A DNA stretch of 64,000 nt, taken from NCBI GenBank assembly GCA_022600955.1, contig JAHZJK010000003.1, positions 124,001 to 188,000 on the forward strand, in the 5' to 3' direction. Below the pieces are notes generated by a model. The model had not been told where the DNA came from. It saw nothing but the letters and a program-made list of their open reading frames with translations, and did not search any database. This DNA comes from Gammaproteobacteria bacterium (GTDB lineage: Bacteria; Pseudomonadota; Gammaproteobacteria; Steroidobacterales; Woeseiaceae). Shown piece by piece: positions 8,803 through 17,635 of this stretch (positions are counted from its first letter, which is position 1; each line of letters begins with the position of its first letter). The position numbers and the translations under genes are program-made.

Positions 8803-9593
8803 TACTCGTCATCCTTCCACACAGGCGGGCGTTTTTCCGAAAAGGCGAGGGGACCCTCCGCCGCATCCGCACCGCGCATGATTTCGTCGACGTACTTTTG
8901 ATTGAGTTCACGAGCTGTAGGCGGAAAATTAAGAGGTGAATCGAGGCCTCGATAAAAAACCTCCTTGCTCGCACGAACGGATGAAGGCGAGTTTGCAGCG
9001 ATCTTTTCTGCGATTCGCATGGCGCAAGGCATTACATCATCAGCGTCTACGACTTCATTGATCAAGCCCCATCTTGCTGCATCTGCGGCAGTCAGTGGCG
9101 AGCCCTCGAAAACCATTCTAGCCGCGATCTTCTGCGGGATTTGCCGTGACAGCCGCAGGATTCCTCCGGCGCCGGCGATAAGACCAAGCGTAACCTCCGT
9201 GAGCGCAAAGGACGCTTGTTCGGAGGCAACAACAATGTCGGCGGCAAGAGCAATCTCAGTACCGCCACCGAATGCGATGCCGTTTACGGCAGCAATAATC
9301 GGCTTATTGATGTAGTGGTCGGTTACACCCGCGAAGCCCCAGCGGCCTGCCTGTTCCTTCGAACCAAACTCTCCTGCAGCGACGGCCTTCAAGTCGGCAC
9401 CGACACAAAACGCTCTCGAACCTGATCCGGTTATGACGGACACGCGAATTTTCGGGTCATTTGCGATAACTTCGAGCGCTTCTCCTACATCCGCGCAGAG
9501 TTGGCTGTTAACGGCGTTCAAGACTTCCGGCCGATTCAGGGTAATCACTGCGACATGGTCCAGCTTTTCGAATATTATTGTTTCAAAATCCAC
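8802..9593 (-). CDS. enoyl-CoA hydratase/isomerase
   Basis: This 263-residue crotonase-fold protein is the first gene of the minus-strand operon that runs down to 2021. The oxyanion segments are FCVGADLK and NGIAFGGG. The first catalytic glutamate is kept (TEVTLGL), while the second acidic position reads GAGG, so the pair is not complete. The family hydrates trans-2-enoyl-CoA or shifts double bonds. Placed directly before a cysteine-less thiolase/DUF35 pair, it could supply the beta-hydroxyacyl-CoA that such an aldolase would cleave. The promoter should lie in the 188-base divergent region before 9782. Confidence 0.88.
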   Translation of the reverse strand: MDFETIIFEKLDHVAVITLNRPEVLNAVNSQLCADVGEALEVIANDPKIRVSVITGSGSRAFCVGADLKAVAAGEFGSKEQAGRWGFAGVTDHYINKPIIAAVNGIAFGGGTEIALAADIVVASEQASFALTEVTLGLIAGAGGILRLSRQIPQKIAARMVFEGSPLTAADAARWGLINEVVDADDVMPCAMRIAEKIAANSPSSVRASKEVFYRGLDSPLNFPPTARELNQKYVDEIMRGADAAEGPLAFSEKRPPVWKDDE

Positions 9594-9723
9594 TGTAGTT
9601 CTCGCAGCAATTAGCCAATTGCATCATTACAACATTGATCGGTCTCTAAGACCGCCGCACAGACACGTCTTGTGTAGAGTGTTGCAATAGCATAGCAAAT
9701 CTTGTTCACTCTTGTGAAGCATC

Positions 9724-9740
9724 ATTCAGTATATAGAATA
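9724..9740. promoter_or_regulatory. ATTC-N8-GAAT inverted repeat in a divergent promoter region
   Basis: The 17 bases hold ATTC, an 8-base AT-rich spacer and GAATA. The site lies between the enoyl-CoA hydratase operon (minus) and the DUF3604 gene (plus). The same half-sites and the same spacing recur at 34411-34427 before the CoA-transferase operon. An operator for a shared regulator is an inference from these two matches; the element is short and AT-rich, so chance is possible. Confidence 0.35.
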
Positions 9741-9781
9741 CCTTGCGATTCAAACGACTCAAACAACGGGCCTAAATACGC

Positions 9782-11668
9782 ATGAAACATCTCGTGGATA
9801 AGTTAGGCATAGGTCTTGCCATTCTATGCAGTGTGGGCATCACGCTGTCACCTCTCTACGCTCAAGATAGCCGCGATTACTCAGAGCCGGCGTCGGCAGA
9901 TATTCCACGGCAGGTGTTCTTCGGTGATTTGCATCTGCATACCAATAACTCGGCAGACGCCTACGCCCTGGATACTGTCAGTCTGAGCCCTGTTGATGCC
10001 TACCGCTTTGCGCGAGGTGGAGTGGCGGTGGACCGAAATGGCGAAAACGTCCGCTTGCGTCGGCCGCTGGATTTCCTGGCCGTTACTGACCACGCGGAAT
10101 TCCTTGGTGTTTTTGTTCGGCTCCTGGATGGGGATCCGTCGATTCTTGAAACAAAAGCGGGGCAAAGCTGGACAACGCGCATGAAAGAGGAGGGCGTCAA
10201 ATCAGTCATCTTCAATGACTTTGTTGAATTAGTAGGTTACATGCCGTCAGACGGCACAGTGCGAGAGCGGCTGCCAACCTCAGTCGCCAAAACGGTGTGG
10301 CGGGATGTGGTGGAGACCGCGGATGATTACAATGATCCTGGCCGTTTTACGACCTTCTCCGGTTACGAGTGGTCGAGTATGCCGGATGGTAAATCTCTGC
10401 ATCGTGTCGTCTTGTTCAAAGATTTCGCAGATAAGGTCCTGCACACCGTACCGTTTTCAACGGAAGACAGTACGGATCCTGAAGACTTGTGGCAGGCTCT
10501 CGCATCCTATGAAGAGGAAACCGGCGGGGAAGTGCTTGCGATTCCTCATAACGGCAATCTAAGTAAAGGAATGATGTTCAGGCCGTTTACACAATCCGGG
10601 AAGGCCTTCGACAGAAAATATGCGGAAGAACGAGCGAAATGGGAACCTTTGTACGAAGTTACCCAGGTCAAAGGCACTAGCGAGGCTCACCCGTTTCTTT
10701 CACAGACAGACGAATTCGCGAACTATGAATTGTGGGACGATGCGGTTGGGCAAGTCGGATCGTCGGCGAAGAAGGAGCCTTCGATGCTCCGTCACGAATA
10801 CGCGCGAGCGGCATTGGGTATCGGTATTGAACTCGAGCAAAAGCTTGGAACCAATCCATTCAAGTTCGGGCTGGTAGGCGGTACCGACATTCACACATCG
10901 TTATCGACGACAGCGGAAGACAATTTTTTTGGCAAGTTTCCCGGATCGATGCCGAGCGCGGAGCGAGCATCGCGCCCGATGGCAGGTACTCCCTGGACCA
11001 ATTGGCGATTATCCGCATCAGGTCTCACGGCGATTTGGGCGCGTGAGAATACCAGGGACGCGTTGTTCAACGCGATGACGCGCAAAGAAGTTTACGCTAC
11101 GACAGGATCACGAATTGTTGTTCGCTTCTTCGGTGGTTGGAGTTTTGTTGCGGAAGACGCCCTCCGACCAAATTACGTTGATATCGGCTACAAGAAGGGC
11201 GTACCTATGGGGGGCGATCTTACCAATGGCAAAAACCACACTGCGCCCTCTTTTCTGGTGGCCGCGGCAAAGGACCCCGATGGTCCTAATCTCGATCGCA
11301 TACAGGTTATCAAGGGTTGGATCGATTCCGATGGGATGAGCCGCGAAAAAATACATAACGTCGCTTTATCAGATAGTCGGCAAGCTGATCCGAACACTGG
11401 CGAGGTTCCGGCCGTAGGTTCTACCGTAGATTTGGAGGACGCTACCTATACCAATAATATTGGCGACGCCTATTTGTCAGTAGTCTGGGAGGACCCTGAT
11501 TTCGACGCAGATCAACGCGCCTTTTACTATGCTCGCGTGATCGAGATTCCAGTACCGCGATGGACTGCTTATGATGCCGCATTTTATGATGTCGAGAGGA
11601 GTCCTGACATACCGATGACCGTCCAGGACCGAGCGTTTACATCACCCATTTGGTATACACCAAACTGA
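9782..11668 (+). CDS. DUF3604 exported PHP-like metallohydrolase
   Basis: This 628-residue protein has a Sec signal peptide (about 1-27, cut after LYA) and then GDLHLHTNNS, with HLH at 51-53, the metal-binding opening of PHP-type domains; further D-H pairs (VTDHAEF and GTDIH) fit a multi-metal site. The family is DUF3604, for which no reaction is established. The protein should be periplasmic or exported. It is transcribed alone and is convergent with a three-gene operon (parvulin, HupE-like, DUF3179) whose products are also envelope proteins, so a shared envelope role is possible. Confidence 0.85.
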   Translation: MKHLVDKLGIGLAILCSVGITLSPLYAQDSRDYSEPASADIPRQVFFGDLHLHTNNSADAYALDTVSLSPVDAYRFARGGVAVDRNGENVRLRRPLDFLAVTDHAEFLGVFVRLLDGDPSILETKAGQSWTTRMKEEGVKSVIFNDFVELVGYMPSDGTVRERLPTSVAKTVWRDVVETADDYNDPGRFTTFSGYEWSSMPDGKSLHRVVLFKDFADKVLHTVPFSTEDSTDPEDLWQALASYEEETGGEVLAIPHNGNLSKGMMFRPFTQSGKAFDRKYAEERAKWEPLYEVTQVKGTSEAHPFLSQTDEFANYELWDDAVGQVGSSAKKEPSMLRHEYARAALGIGIELEQKLGTNPFKFGLVGGTDIHTSLSTTAEDNFFGKFPGSMPSAERASRPMAGTPWTNWRLSASGLTAIWARENTRDALFNAMTRKEVYATTGSRIVVRFFGGWSFVAEDALRPNYVDIGYKKGVPMGGDLTNGKNHTAPSFLVAAAKDPDGPNLDRIQVIKGWIDSDGMSREKIHNVALSDSRQADPNTGEVPAVGSTVDLEDATYTNNIGDAYLSVVWEDPDFDADQRAFYYARVIEIPVPRWTAYDAAFYDVERSPDIPMTVQDRAFTSPIWYTPN

Positions 11669-11710
11669 AAATCCATATTTCCGTAAAGGTCTGTAACAGT
11701 ACTCCGGATA

Positions 11711-12649
11711 TTACTGCGCTTCATAGATAGCGGTCTCAGGGTGGAACGCATACCACGCAAACCAGAACACCATTGTCGTTGGAATTTCTGATCCATCACT
11801 TCTAAGCACTCGGGCCGTCCGATTTTTTGCGTCGAATTCAACACTGAAGTCCTCGCCCGCAAACGTGTCGTCAAACCTGCTCTCGCCTTTTTTCAATTCT
11901 TTGAAGGGATACGCTTTGAACTGGCCGTCGATCTCCAGACCCATTACGATCTCCTTTCGCCGGTACTTTTTGCTTGAGTGCGTAACCGGGAAAAATAGTT
12001 TGCCGTCCCTCCTGTAGTTCGGGTATGGGTCTACTTTGTAGTTTCGAGAGTATCCGGTCTTGTTCGAAAGCACGCGGGTCTCGGGATACCGTTTGACCCA
12101 TTCCCGCCAACTTGTGTTTGACAGCGGCAGCTGCTCCAGTTGCGTTCCCTTCATCGGGCCGGTGACGGCCTGAACCATAAGCTGAGACCACAAGGAGCCG
12201 GTTTGCCGGTCGTACATCAGTAAGTCGCTGTTATACAGTAGCCCCGAGACACCGAACTCGTGGTGTCGCCCATCTATGACTGCAGCGAATGCTGTGCCAC
12301 TTCCACATAGAGGACAGTAGGTCACGACGACGCCGGCGCCACCAACTATGTCGTTGACGATTTCATGGTAGTTGAGGACTCGAATCGGATACGCCCGGGA
12401 GACGCCATTGATCGATAACCCCAAAACACGATCGCGACGTTTCAGATAAGTCGCGTCGTCGGCAGTCACGAACACGGGATTGTCCAATGACGGAATTCCG
12501 TCGCGTGGTGGTCCACCCTCTTTTATCTCGTCGATCGGGATCAGGCCGTTGTCGACCCGGAATCCGTTCATAGATTCTGCGCTGGCCGTTGATAGCGGCA
12601 AACACAGAAGGATCGTCAGCCACAGTTTTACAAAAGAACCGTCGATCAT
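11711..12649 (-). CDS. DUF3179 exported protein
   Basis: This 312-residue protein starts at ATG 12649, overlapping the HupE stop as ATGA; the N-terminus (MIDGSFVKLW to TASA) is then a good signal peptide, which a longer reading would bury. The DUF3179 body is clear: DNPVFVTADDATYL, RAYPIRVLNYHEIVND and the cysteine pair in YCPLCGS. No activity is known for the family; the CPLC pair suggests metal or redox chemistry in the periplasm. It is the last gene of the operon running from 14594 and is convergent with DUF3604. Confidence 0.85.
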   Translation of the reverse strand: MIDGSFVKLWLTILLCLPLSTASAESMNGFRVDNGLIPIDEIKEGGPPRDGIPSLDNPVFVTADDATYLKRRDRVLGLSINGVSRAYPIRVLNYHEIVNDIVGGAGVVVTYCPLCGSGTAFAAVIDGRHHEFGVSGLLYNSDLLMYDRQTGSLWSQLMVQAVTGPMKGTQLEQLPLSNTSWREWVKRYPETRVLSNKTGYSRNYKVDPYPNYRRDGKLFFPVTHSSKKYRRKEIVMGLEIDGQFKAYPFKELKKGESRFDDTFAGEDFSVEFDAKNRTARVLRSDGSEIPTTMVFWFAWYAFHPETAIYEAQ

Positions 12650-13674
12650 AGGAAACCTGCGCATCGCTGGATCATCCAAAACGAGGCGATACTGCCCGTA
12701 CCGTAGCCCACCAATGCACGTGAGTGACGAAGAAGTGACGATCTTTGTGGCCACAGAGTCAACATGCGTTTTGCAGTATAGACGAGAAAAATGATCGAGC
12801 TGGCGAAAAGTATCTGCCCTATCTCCACTCCAATATTAAAAAACAATAAGCCAGTCACCAGTTCTGTTTGCGGTAACCCGATTTCACTCAGCGCTGCGGC
12901 AAAACCAAATCCATGCAGTAGCCCAAATGCGCTCGAAACGCTAATCGGGTAACGCCAGGTCAGGCTGTGTTTTCGTCCCTTCACTATTTCACTCGCCAGA
13001 ATTGCGATACTTAGAGCGATGCTTGCCTCAACCGGTGGAATCGGCACAGCTACCAAGTTGAGCGCGGACAGTATGAGTGTGATGGAGTGCGCCACTGTAA
13101 ATCCGGTGATGGTGATCAGAATGCGCCGACTGTTTCCGGCTATCCACAGCAGGCAGACGATGAACAAAAGGTGATCGGTACCGCCCAAAATGTGTTGAAT
13201 GCCTAGCAGCGTGTATTCTTGTGCTACCTGGCTCGTGGCCTCTTTGTCAGGGATTTGCCATTCGCCTTGATCCGGGCTGAGAACGCGGGAGTGGCGCTCC
13301 CCGGTCAAGGCCTGATACCGAATCAAGCTGGAAATGGAAGGATTGTCGCGATCGTATTTTATGGCAATTGTCTGACCCGACAGGCTTGACTGGCAGCGGT
13401 AGATTGCTCGCCCCGTTGTTTGTTTTGCAGTTGATATGGTGCGTTGCTTGTCTCGTGGATCTAGAATCTTGCAGGTATCGGGTAGTTCGACCTGCGGATT
13501 ATTGTTTGCTGTTGCGGTCGGAGGAACGCGCCATCGCACGCCGTAGGTGCTCTCGTGTATTTCCGTAATCTCTACATTGAATGGGCGATTGTCATCGGCG
13601 ACCGCAAAGACACTGAAAAGCAGCAATCCGATGATAGCGACTAGCTGCGGGGCAGCAGGAAATTTCACAGTCAT
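12646..13674 (-). CDS. HupE/UreJ_2 family membrane protein
   Basis: This 342-residue protein has a signal sequence (cut near VFA), an extracytoplasmic N-terminal part of about 150 residues, and a C-terminal membrane domain of roughly six helices. The hallmark GIQHILGGTDHLLF, with its His and Asp side chains, marks the HupE/UreJ_2 group, related to nickel and cobalt permeases. Metal transport is a family-level guess only. Both ends overlap neighbours by ATGA (13671-13674 and 12646-12649), so it is translationally coupled to a parvulin upstream and DUF3179 downstream. Confidence 0.85.
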   Translation of the reverse strand: MTVKFPAAPQLVAIIGLLLFSVFAVADDNRPFNVEITEIHESTYGVRWRVPPTATANNNPQVELPDTCKILDPRDKQRTISTAKQTTGRAIYRCQSSLSGQTIAIKYDRDNPSISSLIRYQALTGERHSRVLSPDQGEWQIPDKEATSQVAQEYTLLGIQHILGGTDHLLFIVCLLWIAGNSRRILITITGFTVAHSITLILSALNLVAVPIPPVEASIALSIAILASEIVKGRKHSLTWRYPISVSSAFGLLHGFGFAAALSEIGLPQTELVTGLLFFNIGVEIGQILFASSIIFLVYTAKRMLTLWPQRSSLLRHSRALVGYGTGSIASFWMIQRCAGFL

Positions 13675-14594
13675 TTCGCAACATCTGGATAAGAAGTTTG
13701 ATCGTCGGCGCGCTGCAGCAACAAATCTTCTGCGACGTTGACCTTGTAGCCCCCTATCACCGATTGAATGGCTTTCTCGGTCTCCGCTTTGAGCCTGATC
13801 CGCTGGATATCCTTAACAAGCTCGTCCCGGATTTCTGACATCGCAGGCAAATGCCCTGATTTTTTTTGTACGACCATTACCAGGTGCTCACCGTAGGGGG
13901 AGGTGAACGGTCCCTTCCAAATCTGTTCGTCTACGTCTAGCAGAAACAGTTGACGTTGCATTGCGGAGCCAAAGTGGCCGGCAATTTCATCCGCTTGCCT
14001 GTTGACGTAGTTAGTGTGATAAAGAAAGCGATCGCCGAATTCGAGACCCTTGTGGAACGGTACCCGCGCAGTATTGAGATTTTGCAGTGCTTGCTCCGCC
14101 TGCCTCTTGGCGTCTTTTTCGCCGCGACTTTCGTGGCTGAAAAATACGTGAGTGAAGGTTATCTCGGCCGGTCGAAAGTATTCTTTCTTGTGTTCATCAA
14201 AGTAAGTTCGGATGGTCTCGTCGTTTACGTGATCATCGTTGGCTACAAAACTCGTCGTTATGTATTCCAGATTTCGAACTGTCCGTTGCCTGGCGACAGG
14301 ATCTTCCTGGTCGAGACCCAGTGCCTTTGCTTCGCGAAAGAGCGCCTCCTCTCTGACATACGCATCAATGAGCGCCTGTCGTTGGCTGAGCGACATTCGC
14401 TCCAGTGATCTTTGATTGTGTTCGGTGTTGACGGCTTTATTCTGATACCGCAAATAATTGAGCAGAGCCTCGCGGTCAACAATGATCTCTTGTTTGTCCG
14501 AATTGTCACTGTCTGGATTTAATGCGCTGTAACTGGCAAACAGTATCAGTCCGATGAAGAGAAAGTGTATTAGCGGTTCTTTTAGCAAGCGCAT
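13671..14594 (-). CDS. parvulin-type peptidyl-prolyl isomerase, membrane-anchored
   Basis: This 307-residue protein has an N-terminal anchor (FLFIGLILFASYSAL, about 10-25), a SurA/PpiD-like helical region to about residue 125, and a rotamase domain (ITFTHVFFS through GPFTSPYGEHLVMV). It would help fold envelope proteins from the periplasmic face of the membrane. As the first gene of the overlapping parvulin/HupE/DUF3179 operon it may be a dedicated chaperone for these partners. The rotamase core is divergent, with an insertion between its first strand and the FGDRF segment, so activity is not certain. Confidence 0.85.
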   Translation of the reverse strand: MRLLKEPLIHFLFIGLILFASYSALNPDSDNSDKQEIIVDREALLNYLRYQNKAVNTEHNQRSLERMSLSQRQALIDAYVREEALFREAKALGLDQEDPVARQRTVRNLEYITTSFVANDDHVNDETIRTYFDEHKKEYFRPAEITFTHVFFSHESRGEKDAKRQAEQALQNLNTARVPFHKGLEFGDRFLYHTNYVNRQADEIAGHFGSAMQRQLFLLDVDEQIWKGPFTSPYGEHLVMVVQKKSGHLPAMSEIRDELVKDIQRIRLKAETEKAIQSVIGGYKVNVAEDLLLQRADDQTSYPDVAK

Positions 14595-14657
14595 GCTCTG
14601 TACCTGGCGGGATTGTCAAATTAAACCCGTGCGAAAAAAACGGGCACCAAGGTGCAA

Positions 14658-16757
14658 CTACGGTGGTGCGTCCCGCGCTGATTCCTTCGTGACTTGAAGT
14701 ATGTATTGATAGGCTTGGGCAACCTCGTCAGGTTCAAGCAGATCCGAGAAGTTGGGCATGCCGAGAACCTCTCTTTGTCCATTCAGAACGATCTCCTGAA
14801 ACTGCGAACGTACGCCGGGCGACATTCTGCGGAGATCCGGGATAACGCCACTGCTGTCGACGCGGGAACCGTGGCACAAACTGCAGTATTGCATGTAAAT
14901 TCTGGCGCCGGACTGCACGTCAATTTCATCCAGGCTTTCGTCGCTAACGTTCGCGAAAGACTGGTCTCGCAAGGGTAATATGGGCAATTTTTCAGGTCCA
15001 CCGAGTTTGAAAGACAGTAAGCGTCCACGATTGCCATATTTTGCCGCGGCAGAGGTGCGTGCATCTCCACCCGCAATCGCTGTCCCGCCCCAGCCGGCAA
15101 GGACCAACAGGAACTGTTCTCCATTGATAGAGTACGTGACCGGAGGGGCGATCATCCCGGTCATGACGTTCGCTGACCAGAGAACCTCTCCGCTGTCCGA
15201 TTGGTGCGCGCGCAGTACACCATCACCGGCACCTTGGAATACGAGGTTACCAGCGGTCGCCAAAATGCCGCCATTCCAGACGTTACTGTGTTTGTATGTC
15301 CAAGCGACTTCCCGGGTACTGGGATTCCATGCCTTTAGGTATCCATGGCTGATTGGGATATCGTCAGGATCAAGGCTGGCCACGATGTCGGTATACGATT
15401 GCCAGTCCATACCGATGTTCCACCAATCTGGCAAACGGGTCACTTCGCCGGTCTCCGCCCACTCCCTTGAGATGGCGTACAAGCCGGCGAGATCACGCGT
15501 TGGAATAAATACAAGATTTTTGTCAGGGTTGAATGCCATCGGTTGCCAGTTGTGGCCGCCGGCGGGCGACGGCAGGACGACGCTCGGATCAGTGCCGTAG
15601 TGATCCAATGCCACAGGCCGTCCGGTCGCCAGGTCGACATGAGTGGCCCAGGTTGTCGCAACGTAATTATCTGCGGAAAGCAGCTCTCCCGTGATGCGGT
15701 CAAGGACGTAAAAGAAACCGTTTTTCGGGGCCTGCATCAGAACATCACGGCGTTCACCGCTGACGTCGATCTCGGCCAAGATCATGTGCTGCGTCGCTGT
15801 ATAGTCCCAGCTATCGCCAGGTGTTGTTTGGTAATGCCAAACATACTCACCGGTATCCGGACGGACCGCGACAATTGACGACAAGAACAGATTGTCACCA
15901 CCACCCGGGGATCGGACGTCGCGTGGCCACGGCGAACCATTGCCGACGCCGAAATAGAAAAGATCATTTTCGGAATCATAGGCCATGGAATCCCAAACAG
16001 TGCCGCCCCCACCGCTGGTCCACCACCGGTTGCCGGACCATGTCGCAGCGGCCTTCTCAAGCTCCGGCTGCTCAAAAGGCTTCGATGGGTCGCCAGGAAT
16101 GGTATAAAAACGCCATATGAGTTCACCGGTGTTGATGTCGTAGGCGCTGATGTATCCACGCACGCCATATTCTGAGCCACCATTACCAATCATCACCTTG
16201 TTCTTGACAACCCTGGGCGCTCCCGTGCTTGTGTAAGGTGGCTTGCCGTCAATCGTGTCGACCTCCCAAATCACTTCCCCATTGTTGGCGTCAAGTGAAA
16301 ACAGGCGTCCGTCGAAACTGGCGACAAAAAGTTTTCCGTCGGAAATTGCAACGCCTCGATTCACAACATCGCAACACCCATAGCGCCCCCACTTACCTGG
16401 CACCTTTGGGTCAAATGTCCAGAGGTGCTCGCCGTTGCCGGCATCTATCGCATGTACGACGCCCCAGTTCCCTGTAACAAAGATTTTTCCACGGGCAACG
16501 ATTGGCGTTGCTTCGAGACCGCGATAGGTCCCCATATCGTAGCTCCAGGCTAAACCGAGCTGAGAGACATTGCCGACGTCAATGGAATCTAACTGTGAAA
16601 ATCTTTGCTCCCCGTGATCATTGCCGTGCAGGCTCCAATTTACGAAAGTGGTTGTTGCAGAATCGTCTTGACTGTTTTTCTGATTGCAGGATGTAAGCAC
16701 GAAGCACAAACCTACAACGCCAAGGCGTGACATGAGCAATCTACCGCGACAGGACAT
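14658..16757 (-). CDS. PQQ-dependent quinohemoprotein alcohol dehydrogenase, lipoprotein
   Basis: This 699-residue protein from ATG 16757 (6 bases after the amidohydrolase stop; a second possible start is 16733) has a lipobox LTSC at about 21-24. An eight-bladed PQQ propeller follows, with the vicinal cysteines of methanol/ethanol dehydrogenases (GCCD, C128-C129). The C-terminal 100 residues form a cytochrome c domain (CSLCHG near 625). It would oxidise an alcohol at the periplasmic face and pass electrons through its own heme. It ends an operon with an amidohydrolase and an adenylate-forming ligase. The alcohol is unknown; no PQQ synthesis genes are in the window. Confidence 0.9.
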   Translation of the reverse strand: MSCRGRLLMSRLGVVGLCFVLTSCNQKNSQDDSATTTFVNWSLHGNDHGEQRFSQLDSIDVGNVSQLGLAWSYDMGTYRGLEATPIVARGKIFVTGNWGVVHAIDAGNGEHLWTFDPKVPGKWGRYGCCDVVNRGVAISDGKLFVASFDGRLFSLDANNGEVIWEVDTIDGKPPYTSTGAPRVVKNKVMIGNGGSEYGVRGYISAYDINTGELIWRFYTIPGDPSKPFEQPELEKAAATWSGNRWWTSGGGGTVWDSMAYDSENDLFYFGVGNGSPWPRDVRSPGGGDNLFLSSIVAVRPDTGEYVWHYQTTPGDSWDYTATQHMILAEIDVSGERRDVLMQAPKNGFFYVLDRITGELLSADNYVATTWATHVDLATGRPVALDHYGTDPSVVLPSPAGGHNWQPMAFNPDKNLVFIPTRDLAGLYAISREWAETGEVTRLPDWWNIGMDWQSYTDIVASLDPDDIPISHGYLKAWNPSTREVAWTYKHSNVWNGGILATAGNLVFQGAGDGVLRAHQSDSGEVLWSANVMTGMIAPPVTYSINGEQFLLVLAGWGGTAIAGGDARTSAAAKYGNRGRLLSFKLGGPEKLPILPLRDQSFANVSDESLDEIDVQSGARIYMQYCSLCHGSRVDSSGVIPDLRRMSPGVRSQFQEIVLNGQREVLGMPNFSDLLEPDEVAQAYQYILQVTKESARDAPP

Positions 16758-16762
16758 TTTAG

Positions 16763-17635
16763 TTAGGTGTCCAGTTTGAATACGCGACGCGCATTCTCGC
16801 CCAAAAACTTCGGCCAAACGTCCTCTTTGAATGGAACGTCTTGCAACTCTCGAAAAATTCTTTCTAGCGACAGTCCCATCGGGAAGTACCCAGCGTACAT
16901 AATCTTGTCCGCACCTCTGGAATTCGCGAATTTGATAATGTCTTCTGGATAGTGTTTCGGGGCAAACGCACTGGTCGAGTAATAGAGGTTCGGGTACTTA
17001 AGCATTAGTTTGCAGGCCATTGCGGTCCAAGGTTCACCTCCGTGTCTCATTACGACTTTCAACTCGGGAAAGAACCAACATACTTCATCAAGTAGCTCAA
17101 CCTTCTGGCACTCGAACGGCAGGCGCGGACCAGGTACGCCAACACATACGCAATATGGTAGATCCAGCTCTACGAGTTTTGCATATATTGGGTACCATTT
17201 CTTGTCATTGATTGGTGCTTGCGGACAGGTTCCCGATGGAAATCCGGTAACCGCTTTCAAGTCAAATTTTTCGTGAAGACGTACAATCTTCCGAACCTCG
17301 TCCATGCCGCGATTTGGATCGACGGCGAGCGATGCAAAGAATCGATCAGGATAACGCTGCAATGCTTCGATGTTTACGGCGTTGTTCTCGTCCACATCCA
17401 GCATCGCCTGGCGAATATTGTATTTGTCCATCTGTTCGACAGTGAAGGCGATATAATCGTCATGGCCAACAGCTTCTGGGATGTTCTTGAACATATACTG
17501 TGCCGGCATTTTGAAAGTTTCACGACTTTCAGCGTCCATGAGCATTGGTTTAATGAATTCATACCAATGGCTATCATCGTCCCCGGGAATGTTTAAGCAA
17601 AGGTCGACTACGGAAATATTCTCAGGGATTGTCAT
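16763..17635 (-). CDS. amidohydrolase family protein (COG2159-like)
   Basis: This 290-residue TIM-barrel metallohydrolase is of the aminocarboxymuconate-semialdehyde decarboxylase/gamma-resorcylate decarboxylase-like group. An N-terminal VVDLCLNIPG replaces the usual D-x-H-x-H metal motif, so the first two metal histidines are missing, while VMRHGGEPW supplies a later histidine. Family members hydrolyse or decarboxylate carboxylated rings and chains; the absent motif makes activity here doubtful or metal-independent. It overlaps the end of the ligase gene by 14 bases and precedes the PQQ dehydrogenase by 5. Confidence 0.8.
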   Translation of the reverse strand: MTIPENISVVDLCLNIPGDDDSHWYEFIKPMLMDAESRETFKMPAQYMFKNIPEAVGHDDYIAFTVEQMDKYNIRQAMLDVDENNAVNIEALQRYPDRFFASLAVDPNRGMDEVRKIVRLHEKFDLKAVTGFPSGTCPQAPINDKKWYPIYAKLVELDLPYCVCVGVPGPRLPFECQKVELLDEVCWFFPELKVVMRHGGEPWTAMACKLMLKYPNLYYSTSAFAPKHYPEDIIKFANSRGADKIMYAGYFPMGLSLERIFRELQDVPFKEDVWPKFLGENARRVFKLDT

